Below are positions 1-5,816 of a DNA stretch of 6,736 bases, piece after piece. The position numbers and the translations under genes are program-made. The notes under the pieces are model-generated. The model ran no database searches. It saw only the letters and a list, made by a program, of their open reading frames with translations, and was not told the DNA's origin. Position 1 is the first letter of the stretch. Every line of letters starts with the position of its first letter. Source of the DNA: Oscillospiraceae bacterium (GTDB lineage Bacteria; Bacillota; Clostridia; Oscillospirales; Oscillospiraceae); assembly GCA_009785655.1 (NCBI GenBank), contig WQVW01000092.1, positions 1 to 6,736 of the forward strand, read 5' to 3'.

Positions 1-2
1 AA

Positions 3-21
3 GGGCGGCAATTTGCCGCCC
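3..21 (-). terminator. Probable terminator of the toxin-antitoxin operon (edge-truncated)
   Basis: A perfect 9-bp inverted repeat, GGGCGGCAA (3-11) and TTGCCGCCC (13-21), lies 6 bases beyond the toxin stop codon. Read on the minus strand the hairpin is followed by TT and then the window ends, so the U-tract cannot be seen in full. Read on the plus strand no T-run follows, so it should act mainly on the leftward toxin-antitoxin transcript. Confidence 0.6.
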
Positions 22-27
22 CATAGA

Positions 28-366
28 CTAACCTTTAATTTCTATAAATCCGCTGATGATATCGACCGCTTCTATGACGATGTCATCCGGCGCGCGCTCT
101 ATAAATTCGACACTGCGTTTTTTCAGGTTTAATACCTTGGCTTGGCTACACATCACAACGCCGGGTGTTCTTGTCTGTTCATCCAGCTTTACATCTAAAG
201 GCCCTGCCTTGTCTGTATTTACGATCGGGCAGACCATCGCCGATGTTCTGACAAAATCATTAAACATGTTGCTGCTGACCACAAGCGCCGGTATATACTC
301 TTTTTGCGTCAAGCCCGCGTGCGGCTTTATCCAGATGATGTCTCCCTGTCTTGCGTGATAGGCCAT
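28..366 (-). CDS. mazF: MazF/PemK-family toxin, probably catalytically altered
   Basis: 112 aa, the usual length for MazF, an endoribonuclease that cleaves mRNA and is held inactive by its MazE partner. The family is shown by QGDIIWI (residues 7-13), the PALVVSSNMFN strand (26-36), MVCPIVNT (44-51) and the C-terminal helix APDDIVIEAVDIISGFIE. Anchoring the alignment to E. coli MazF on the conserved Pro-Ala and on the later Pro puts Thr20 at Glu24, Ile25 at Arg29 and Val49 at Thr52, so all three known catalytic positions are changed, and the loop before them is two residues shorter. The start codon overlaps the antitoxin stop by one base (TAATG). A GGTGAGG ribosome binding site lies 7 bases upstream, inside the antitoxin gene. 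Membership of the fold is seen; loss of RNase activity is inferred. Confidence 0.88.
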   Translation of the reverse strand: MAYHARQGDIIWIKPHAGLTQKEYIPALVVSSNMFNDFVRTSAMVCPIVNTDKAGPLDVKLDEQTRTPGVVMCSQAKVLNLKKRSVEFIERAPDDIVIEAVDIISGFIEIKG

Positions 367-581
367 TAAAAAACCTCACCCTTAACCGGCGGGTCAGTAT
401 CCCATTCTTCCAGGGCATACTCACCCTGGAACCCGGCTAATCTTTCTTCAATCGTTTGGTGGATCGTATCTTCATCTTTTTTTATTTTCACCGTATTCGG
501 TGCGGAAAAACCATCGATCAGCTCACGCATCGCTTTCGGCGAGAGGAGCGGATTGCCGAGACCCTGTTTTTTGGAACGCAT
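366..581 (-). CDS. mazE: MazE-like antitoxin with atypical N-terminus
   Basis: 71 aa, upstream of and overlapping the toxin gene. The C-terminal half (TIEERLAGF, then EEWDT and a PPVKGEVF end, about residues 44-71) matches the acidic tail that MazE antitoxins wrap around MazF, so its role is probably to bind and neutralise the toxin. The N-terminal 43 residues should hold an AbrB/MazE swapped-hairpin DNA-binding domain, normally marked by a KWGNS-type motif. Here only a weak echo is seen (KKQGLGNPLLSPKAM, then TVKIKKDEDTI), and the segment is a few residues shorter than usual. Autoregulation may therefore be weakened or altered. The start is supported by AAGGGG (592-597), 10 bases upstream, just downstream of a strong promoter. 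It could instead be a separate antitoxin family sharing only the tail. Confidence 0.75.
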   Translation of the reverse strand: MRSKKQGLGNPLLSPKAMRELIDGFSAPNTVKIKKDEDTIHQTIEERLAGFQGEYALEEWDTDPPVKGEVF

Positions 582-603
582 AAAAAATCAACCCCTTATC
601 CGC

Positions 604-632
604 AGTATATACAATGCGGCAACGATTATCAA
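604..632 (-). promoter_or_regulatory. Strong sigma-A-type promoter for the toxin-antitoxin operon
   Basis: On the minus strand, TTGATA (627-632) and TATACT (604-609) are separated by exactly 17 bases, one mismatch each from TTGACA/TATAAT. Transcription should begin near 597, giving a very short leader that starts at or inside the AAGGGG ribosome binding site. The self-complementary octamer GTATATAC (605-612) overlaps the -10 element and could be an operator half or core; that part is speculative. Confidence 0.7.
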
Positions 633-659
633 GCTTTTTATTTGCCCGACCACGGGCTT

Positions 660-667
660 AAAGGAGG
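660..667 (+). promoter_or_regulatory. Ribosome binding site of the scaffold gene
   Basis: AAAGGAGG is a full match to the Gram-positive Shine-Dalgarno sequence, 6 bases before the ATG at 674. It fixes the start of the first rightward gene. Confidence 0.9.
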
Positions 668-673
668 ACTCAC

Positions 674-1249
674 ATGCAAGAGAACATATCAACAGACAAC
701 CACGAAGCAGAGGATACGCTTTGGTACACCGACCAAGCGGCTGAGGCAGAAGGCAATGATGACTGGGACGAATCTGACACGCCGGACACACCAACGTCCG
801 AGATGGAGGAAAGTCTCTACAAACTCAAACACCTGGGGCGGGAGTATAATATCCCGCTGCCGGAGGTGATCGCGCTGGCGCAGAAGGGAATGGACTACGA
901 CAGGATCCGCGCACGGGCGGATTCGCTGATGCTGGAATCCGCCGGATCGACGGGCGCACCGCCAAACCAGGAGGGCACCCGCCGGGACAGCGAGATTTTG
1001 GAGTTCATCTCCGTCTATCGCGATGTCACGCCGGAGGATATCCCGCCGGAAATCTGGGAAGAAGTCAACCAAGGCAGGTCGCTGCTCTCCGCTTACCAGG
1101 GCTATGAAAATCGGCAGCTGAAAGCGTTGATTGAGGCGGGTACGAGGGATCAAGAAAACCGCCGGCGCTCCACCGGCTCCCGCGCCACTGCAGGCAACTC
1201 GCGTGAGCGGGGCGAAGTGGAGAGCGACTGGTATGGCGGACAATTGTAG
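674..1249 (+). CDS. Putative capsid scaffolding protein
   Basis: 191 aa, hydrophilic and without membrane segments. The first 50 residues are very acidic (many Asp/Glu). The middle is helical and charged. The C-terminal third holds PEDIPPEIWEEVNQGRSLLSAYQGYENRQLKALIE-type sequence followed by a basic RRRSTGSRATAG segment. I associate this pattern (a 'sLLsAYrkYEnRqL' helix, a Gly/Ser-rich linker, then an acidic end) with proteins just upstream of the major capsid gene in clostridial prophages. Position, charge and helix content fit an internal scaffold that directs capsid assembly and leaves before DNA packaging. A head-associated minor protein is the main alternative. It starts at an ATG 6 bases after a perfect ribosome binding site. 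Its TAG stop lies in a small hairpin (1245-1266). Confidence 0.65.
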   Translation: MQENISTDNHEAEDTLWYTDQAAEAEGNDDWDESDTPDTPTSEMEESLYKLKHLGREYNIPLPEVIALAQKGMDYDRIRARADSLMLESAGSTGAPPNQEGTRRDSEILEFISVYRDVTPEDIPPEIWEEVNQGRSLLSAYQGYENRQLKALIEAGTRDQENRRRSTGSRATAGNSRERGEVESDWYGGQL

Positions 1250-1266
1250 GGACGACTGCTCCTGCA
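1245..1266. repeat. Small hairpin over the scaffold stop codon
   Basis: TGTAGG (1245-1250) pairs with CCTGCA (1261-1266) with one T-G wobble, extendable by one further G-T pair. The scaffold TAG stop is inside the left arm. The arm ends match those of the longer element at 2569-2650, including the same wobble position, suggesting a shortened copy of the same repeat. It has no U-tract and is unlikely to be a full terminator. Confidence 0.35.
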
Positions 1267-1292
1267 TAGCCGCTGTGAAAATCAACAACACG

Positions 1293-1297
1293 AAAGG
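1293..1297 (+). promoter_or_regulatory. Ribosome binding site that fixes the capsid gene start
   Basis: AAAGG lies 9 bases before the ATG at 1307. The earlier in-frame ATG at 1298 directly abuts this motif and leaves no room for initiation, so 1307 is preferred. Confidence 0.7.
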
Positions 1298-1306
1298 ATG
1301 AAACAT

Positions 1307-2134
1307 ATGTCTACAATTAATTACACAACCAAATATTCTCCGCTGATTGCGGATCGTTTTAAATTGCAATCATTCACCGACAAGTACGCCGGGAAGAAGT
1401 TTGACTTTGACGGGGCGCAGACGGTGATTGTCTACACCATCGACAAAGTCACGTTGAACGACTATAACCGCACAGCCCCGCAGGCGCGGTTCGGGACGGT
1501 GAACGAACTCGGTGACACCAAGCAGGCGATGACGCTGACGCAGGACAAAGCGTTCACATTCTCCATCGACCACGGCGTCAATGCGGATCAGCTGAATATC
1601 AAGCACTGTAACGAGCAGCTGAAATCCAACTGGGACGAGGTTTGCACGCCGGAAATTGACAAGTATCGCATTGCCAAATGGTGCGATGGCGCAGGAATAA
1701 CCGCCACAGGCTCCGCGCTGACCAGAGAGAACGTTGTCGAGACGGTTCTGCGGGCGTCTGCCGAGATGTCGAACAACTTTGTGCCGAAGCAGAACCGTGT
1801 GCTGTTTATCGCGGAGTCTGTATACATCCTGACCAAGTTGGCGCAGGAGATTGTCGGTATCGACACGCTGGGCAAAGAAGCGGTGTCGAACGGTGTTGTC
1901 GGCAGACTTGACGGCATGGATATCGTTGCAATCCCGGATACGTATCTACCCAACGGCGTGAGCTTTTTGATTAAGCACAAGGATGCAACGGTTGACCCGA
2001 TGAAGCTGAAAACCCTCCGCGTGCAGAAGAATCCGCCGGGGATTGATGGCGACGTGGGTGAGTGCAGATTCTACCATGACTCGTTTGTGCTGGACAGCAA
2101 GGTCAACGGCCTGTACCTATACACGGCGGTTTAG
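1307..2134 (+). CDS. Phage major capsid protein (HK97-like fold)
   Basis: 275 aa from the ATG at 1307. It forms the icosahedral shell. The N-terminus (STINYTTKYSPLIADRFKLQSFTDKY), the middle (TLTQDKAFTFSIDHGVNADQ, then TPEIDKYRIAKWCDGAG) and the C-terminal sheet (VGRLDGMDIVAIPDTYLP, ending VNGLYLYTAV) match the pattern I know from small clostridial-phage capsid proteins of the HK97 superfamily. ASAEMSNNFVPKQNRVLFIAESVY fits the A-domain helix and strand. No N-terminal protease or delta domain is present, consistent with a separate scaffold encoded just upstream. The next gene starts 4 bases after the stop, suggesting translational coupling. In-frame ATG 1298 would add three residues. Family assignment is by recognition of sequence and gene order, not by search. 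Confidence 0.85.
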   Translation: MSTINYTTKYSPLIADRFKLQSFTDKYAGKKFDFDGAQTVIVYTIDKVTLNDYNRTAPQARFGTVNELGDTKQAMTLTQDKAFTFSIDHGVNADQLNIKHCNEQLKSNWDEVCTPEIDKYRIAKWCDGAGITATGSALTRENVVETVLRASAEMSNNFVPKQNRVLFIAESVYILTKLAQEIVGIDTLGKEAVSNGVVGRLDGMDIVAIPDTYLPNGVSFLIKHKDATVDPMKLKTLRVQKNPPGIDGDVGECRFYHDSFVLDSKVNGLYLYTAV

Positions 2135-2138
2135 GCCG

Positions 2139-2558
2139 ATGGCGACAGCGCAACACATATTCAATCTCAGCATGGCACTGATGGATGAACTCAGCATGTC
2201 AGAAGGGAATCCAACCCACGCTGAAACACGGGATTACCTGCTGCGGACGTCGAAGATTTTGACAGTGCTATGTAATGAGATATACACACTCTCTGACACT
2301 TGGGAGAAGGCAGAACCCGGAACCCGCCCGGTATACGCAGAAGTGACGGACATGAATCAGACCTTAGATCTGGACAGATTTATCACCGACACGGTGCTGC
2401 CGTACGGATTGGCAGCGCACCTGTTGGCGGAGGAATCGCCGCGGCTGGCCGCGTTCTTCCTCCAGCGGTATCAGGGGCTGATTTTCAGCTACGGCGGTGC
2501 GATTCCAGTGGAATCGGAACCGATACGGGATGTGTATGGGCAGCGGTTTGTCAATTGA
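2139..2558 (+). CDS. Head-tail connector/adaptor-like protein
   Basis: 139 aa from the ATG at 2139, 4 bases after the capsid stop. No good ribosome binding site precedes it, so it is probably translated by ribosomes finishing the capsid gene. It is largely helical: a start MATAQHIFNLSMALMDEL, a mid-segment YLLRTSKILTVLCNEIYTL, then LDLDRFITDTVLPYGLAAHLLAEESPRLAAFFLQRYQGL, and an acidic YGQRFVN end. Small helical proteins of this size right after the capsid gene usually form the ring that joins portal to tail (gp6/gp15-type adaptors), and the 'vLPyGLAAhLLaEe.p..AaFFlqRY' block is one I associate with that role in clostridial prophages. The reading frame is open back to 2043, but that part overlaps the capsid gene and is not expected to be translated. 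Confidence 0.65.
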   Translation: MATAQHIFNLSMALMDELSMSEGNPTHAETRDYLLRTSKILTVLCNEIYTLSDTWEKAEPGTRPVYAEVTDMNQTLDLDRFITDTVLPYGLAAHLLAEESPRLAAFFLQRYQGLIFSYGGAIPVESEPIRDVYGQRFVN

Positions 2559-2568
2559 TAGTTGGCAG

Positions 2569-2650
2569 TGTAGGGGCGCGCTTTGCGCGTCCGTACATCC
2601 TAAAAACGTGGATGTGCCCCAAGAACAGACGGCCGCAGGCCGCCCCTGCA
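2569..2650. repeat. 82-bp inverted-repeat-bounded element with internal hairpins
   Basis: TGTAGGGGCG (2569-2578) and CGCCCCTGCA (2641-2650) form 10-base terminal inverted repeats with a single T-G wobble. Inside are an 8-bp stem (2574-2581 with 2585-2592, TTT loop, one G-T pair), an 8-bp stem with one G-T pair (2593-2600 with 2610-2617) and a 5-bp stem (2630-2634 with 2638-2642). It lies in the gap between the connector and nozzle genes and holds no convincing gene. The form fits a small non-autonomous (MITE-like) or dispersed intergenic repeat of the host. It could also act as an RNA processing or attenuation site in the late transcript. Confidence 0.5.
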
Positions 2651-2674
2651 TGATGCATCTACGACCCCCACGAG

Positions 2675-2682
2675 AAAGGAGG
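2675..2682 (+). promoter_or_regulatory. Ribosome binding site of the nozzle gene
   Basis: AAAGGAGG stands 8 bases before the ATG at 2691, an optimal Gram-positive signal, 24 bases after the end of the inverted-repeat element. Confidence 0.9.
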
Positions 2683-2690
2683 CAGCCCAT

Positions 2691-4499
2691 ATGGCAAGAA
2701 TACAACAGAACCCTGACGTCAGCGTCCTGCGGATCAACAGTTGGCTGGGCGTGAACGAACACCCGGACGGGGACACAGAGCTGCGACCCGGTGAGGCGGC
2801 GGAAATGGTCAACTTCCGGATAACGAAAGACGGGAATCTGCAACTACGACCCGGCATGAGAACGGTACATTCTGCGCGGGCGTGGCAAGGGCCGATTCGC
2901 GGCGTGTGGCGCGGGCGGGTGAAAGGAGAACTTGTGACCGTGTTCGCCGCCGGCGGCAGGATCTGGGTGTTTGATTTTGGCACGACTGAAGCGACGGAGA
3001 TCACGGATGAGACAATCACAGACGGTGCGACGACGTTTTTCGGATTTGCGCGGAAATTGTACATCATGACAGGACATGAGTACCTGGAATGGGACGGCGA
3101 AAATCCAGTTCGGCAGGTGGAAGGATATAGACCGCTGATCAGCGTATCGCGGCATCCATCCGGCGGCGGGACGGAGTTGGAGCAGATCAACAAACTCACC
3201 GGCAAACGGCGTGCGCGGTATTCACCGACTGATGGCATCCGCGCCTATCAATTGCCGGAGCGCAATATAAAAAGCGTGGATTATGTCCGCGACCTTGCCG
3301 ACGGAACGGACATTGATGCGGACAGATTCACGGTTGATTTGACAAACGGCACGGTCACATTTCACTTCACGCCGGCGAACGGAATCAACACAATAGAGAT
3401 CGGCTACACCGCCGGGACAGATTTCCGCCGCGAGGTGGAAGCGAAGCGATTTGCCGAATTCTTCAATGGCGGCGCGGATAACCGTGTGTTTATCTACGGG
3501 GACGAATCCAACAAAGCACTGTATACCGGGCTGGACTCCGCCGGGAATCCGCGGGCGGACTATTTTCCAGACTTGAACGTGTTGGATGTCGGTACGGCGA
3601 ACACGCCGATCACGGCGATGATCCGCCACCATGACAGGCTGGCGGTGTTCAAGACCGACAGTGCCTACAGCGTCCAGCACGGGGTGATTAATCTTGAAGA
3701 CGGCAGGGCGGTTCCGGCGTTTTATGTCAGCACGGTCAACCGGTCAATCGGCAATGCCGCACCGGGACAGGCGGAACTTGTGCAGAACAACCCGCGAACG
3801 CTGTTCAACTCCGCCGTGTATGAATGGAGCAATCAGGCGATTCAAACGCTGACGAACGATTCTAGGCAGTCACGCGTGATATCCCGCCGTGTTCACGCCA
3901 CGCTGCGTGCGATGAACCTGAAAAACACCGTGACGTTTGATGATAACGAGCGGCAGGAGTATTACATCATTGAAGGCGATGTCGCCGTGGTCAACAGCTA
4001 TATGACCGATACGTGGTTCATCTACCGGGATTTTGACATATCCCATCTGTTCACAGTGAACGGCGGGCTATATGGGACAACGCGGGATGGAGACATCGTA
4101 AGCATATCACGCAGCCACACCAGTGACAACGGCCGGGAGATCAGCGCACGGTGGATATCCGGTTCAATCGCGTTCAACAGGGATTGGCAGCGCAAATTCG
4201 TCTCCCGCCTGTTTGTGACGATGAAGCCGGAGGCAAAGTCGTTCATCCGCGCCGGAATCCGCACAAACAGGAGTCAGCAGATCGCGCAGACAGTGAGTCA
4301 GGGGCTAATCACATTCACAGACGCGAATTTCAGGCATTGGAGTTTTGGAACAAACCGCCAGCCGCAGACACGACGGCTGCGAATCCGCGCGAACAAGCTG
4401 ACATATCTGCAGCTGGTGTTTGAGAGCAGATCAGATTGGAGTACGGCGACAATCCTGGCCGCCAGTATGCGTGCCATGTATTCGGGAGACGCGCGGTAG
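2691..4499 (+). CDS. Tail nozzle/stopper-like structural protein of a short-tailed phage
   Basis: 602 aa, the largest gene in the window. The first 60 residues hold LRPGEAAEMVNFRITKDGNLQLRPG, a 'proG-ea..m.N.r...G.l..RpG' opening seen in podophage proteins that close the portal or build the tail nozzle (P22 gp10 and T7 gp12-like roles). Repeated short beta motifs follow: IWVFDFG (91-97), LYIMTGHEYLEWDG (123-136), NRVFIYGDESNKALYTG (264-280), RLAVFKTDSAYSVQHG (316-331) and LYGTTRDGDIVSISR (455-471). These look like blades of a beta-propeller. The C-terminal part (ARWISGSIAFNRDWQRK, then HWSFGTNRQPQTRRLRIRANKLTYLQLVFES) is a beta-rich domain. No signal peptide, membrane segment or tape-measure-like helix is present. 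The role is inferred from pattern and position; a tail-associated scaffold or receptor-binding base protein is the alternative. Confidence 0.65.
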   Translation: MARIQQNPDVSVLRINSWLGVNEHPDGDTELRPGEAAEMVNFRITKDGNLQLRPGMRTVHSARAWQGPIRGVWRGRVKGELVTVFAAGGRIWVFDFGTTEATEITDETITDGATTFFGFARKLYIMTGHEYLEWDGENPVRQVEGYRPLISVSRHPSGGGTELEQINKLTGKRRARYSPTDGIRAYQLPERNIKSVDYVRDLADGTDIDADRFTVDLTNGTVTFHFTPANGINTIEIGYTAGTDFRREVEAKRFAEFFNGGADNRVFIYGDESNKALYTGLDSAGNPRADYFPDLNVLDVGTANTPITAMIRHHDRLAVFKTDSAYSVQHGVINLEDGRAVPAFYVSTVNRSIGNAAPGQAELVQNNPRTLFNSAVYEWSNQAIQTLTNDSRQSRVISRRVHATLRAMNLKNTVTFDDNERQEYYIIEGDVAVVNSYMTDTWFIYRDFDISHLFTVNGGLYGTTRDGDIVSISRSHTSDNGREISARWISGSIAFNRDWQRKFVSRLFVTMKPEAKSFIRAGIRTNRSQQIAQTVSQGLITFTDANFRHWSFGTNRQPQTRRLRIRANKLTYLQLVFESRSDWSTATILAASMRAMYSGDAR

Positions 4500-4528
4500 G
4501 GACATGTCAATTGCAACACCCCAACAAC

Positions 4529-4535
4529 AAAGGAG
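4529..4535 (+). promoter_or_regulatory. Ribosome binding site that fixes a GTG start for the fibre gene
   Basis: AAAGGAG ends 9 bases before the GTG at 4545. The earlier in-frame TTG at 4536 touches the motif and cannot be served by it, so GTG 4545 is the likely start. Confidence 0.75.
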
Positions 4536-4544
4536 TTGATCAAC

Positions 4545-5783
4545 GTGAGTATACAACGATTAAAAGAAGACCTGAATTTTATCTCAGCGTTATCAGATGA
4601 GCCGAATTCTGTGGATGGGCTATCGGCGGATGCGCTGAAAGCCAGGTTTGACGGGGCGGGGAACGTGCTTAAAGATTACATCAACGACTCCCTCATACCG
4701 GACGTAGAGCGGGAAATTGTCGCCGAGACAGGACGGGTTGTCATCCAAAGCGGCAACATGCCGCCGGGCGGGGCGGCGGGTGAAATACTGGCCAAACGGT
4801 CAGACAAAGATTTTGACTGGGAGTTCACAGCACCGCCGAGGTCGGGCGCCTGGGCACTGCTTCAAAGCCGCACAACCGCCGGGGAGTACACATGGACAGC
4901 ACCGGATTTGCATGGAGACGGACAACCATATGAAATCGGGATTTTCATGGTTGGCGGCGGTGGCAGTGGGGCTGTCGGCGCGGTGGGGGCGATCGGATCC
5001 GGTACCGCCAACCACCAATATTTGGCGTGTTCCGGCGGTGCATCGGGTCAGACGCGGGTGCTGTATAAGACGGTTGTTCCGGGGACGAATTACACGCTGG
5101 TTGTCGGCAATGGCGGCGCACCGGTGGAGGTGCTGAATATCATCGCCAGTACCGGTATCGTGATTAACGGAAATGACGGAGAAGCCAGTGCATTCGCGGG
5201 GATCAGCATACCCGGCGGACAGGGCGGCATCGGTCGCTGCAGCACCGGCAATACGAACATCGCGGCACCGGGTGCTTCCGGCGGACAGGGGTCAGATGCG
5301 GTGTCGGCGATGGTGCGGGATTTTCCGACCGCCCTGGTACCGGGAAATGTACCCAACATCCGCCTGACTGCGCCGTCCCGCGGGATGGCGACCATGCCGC
5401 GGTTTATCCATAATCATACCGCCGTGGTTGAATCTATGGGACTGATGCCGGGTGGCGATACCATTCCGGCGATGGCATTGAATCCGTTCACCGGCGAATA
5501 TCTTTTGGGTGCGGGCGGCGCGGCCGGGACGTTCCAGCTAGGCACCGGGGCAGCCGGGCGCACCGGATGGATGCAAGCGGGTCACGACTTCGGCGATGAC
5601 CTGAAAGCAGGCGGCGGTGTGGCACGGTGGAGTGAAGTGATGCAAGACGCGATCGGAGAATCTGCCACGGCAGTCGGCAGCGGCGGTGGCTCGGCGGCAT
5701 CATACTGCCAGCTGGGCAGGGTCGCCGCGTCCGGTGCCGGTGCAGATGGTGCGATATACATTTACGCAAGGTGCCGCATATGA
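4545..5783 (+). CDS. Glycine-rich tail fibre/adhesin protein
   Basis: 412 aa from GTG 4545. Residues 1-60 form a helical attachment region (ISALSDEPNSVDGLSADALKARFDGAGNVLKDYINDSLIP) of a kind common at the N-terminus of Gram-positive phage tail fibres. Residues 72-94 hold a linker (MPPGGAAGEILAKRSDKDFDWEF). From about residue 117 a domain starts with TWTAPD and YEIGIFMVGGGGSGAVG, and continues with many Gly-rich turns (GGQGGIG, GASGGQG, GAGGAAG, GTGAAG, GSGGGS), ending GADGAIYIYARCRI. This matches glycine-rich domains of phage adhesins, where polyglycine segments pack into a stack and exposed loops bind the host surface. It is therefore probably the receptor-binding protein. The variable loops, such as the Met/Pro-rich stretch around RGMATMPRFIHNHT, may set host range. 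Domain type is by recognition; receptor unknown. Confidence 0.72.
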   Translation: MSIQRLKEDLNFISALSDEPNSVDGLSADALKARFDGAGNVLKDYINDSLIPDVEREIVAETGRVVIQSGNMPPGGAAGEILAKRSDKDFDWEFTAPPRSGAWALLQSRTTAGEYTWTAPDLHGDGQPYEIGIFMVGGGGSGAVGAVGAIGSGTANHQYLACSGGASGQTRVLYKTVVPGTNYTLVVGNGGAPVEVLNIIASTGIVINGNDGEASAFAGISIPGGQGGIGRCSTGNTNIAAPGASGGQGSDAVSAMVRDFPTALVPGNVPNIRLTAPSRGMATMPRFIHNHTAVVESMGLMPGGDTIPAMALNPFTGEYLLGAGGAAGTFQLGTGAAGRTGWMQAGHDFGDDLKAGGGVARWSEVMQDAIGESATAVGSGGGSAASYCQLGRVAASGAGADGAIYIYARCRI

Positions 5784-5816
5784 TGAAGAGACGGCAGTCC
5801 CCCGGGAGTCGCTGAT

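Noticed and set aside
582..673. Rightward promoter for the scaffold and capsid genes
   Set aside because: No -35/-10 pair with acceptable spacing is visible on the plus strand. The genes may be read from upstream or use a phage activator I cannot recognise.
1298..1306. Earlier ATG for the capsid gene
   Set aside because: It immediately follows the AAAGG motif, leaving no initiation spacing. The ATG at 1307 is 9 bases away and gives the usual N-terminus.
689..1369. 226-codon open frame on the minus strand across the scaffold gene
   Set aside because: It is antisense to a gene with a perfect ribosome binding site, has no start signal of its own, and its sequence is Cys/Arg-rich low-complexity typical of a shadow frame in GC-rich DNA.
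2043..2138. Upstream extension of the connector frame into the capsid gene
   Set aside because: The added 32 residues are a shadow of the capsid coding sequence. The ATG at 2139 gives the expected N-terminus and a coupled 4-base spacing.
2600..3238. 212-codon minus-strand open frame opposite the nozzle gene
   Set aside because: No ribosome binding site or recognisable fold, and it fully overlaps a well-supported gene and the inverted-repeat element.
4500..4528. GACATGTC and CAATTG palindromes between nozzle and fibre genes
   Set aside because: Short palindromes of this kind arise by chance. There is no U-tract and no paired spacing to suggest an operator or terminator.
4536..4544. TTG start for the fibre gene
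   Set aside because: It directly abuts AAAGGAG. The GTG at 4545 has correct spacing.
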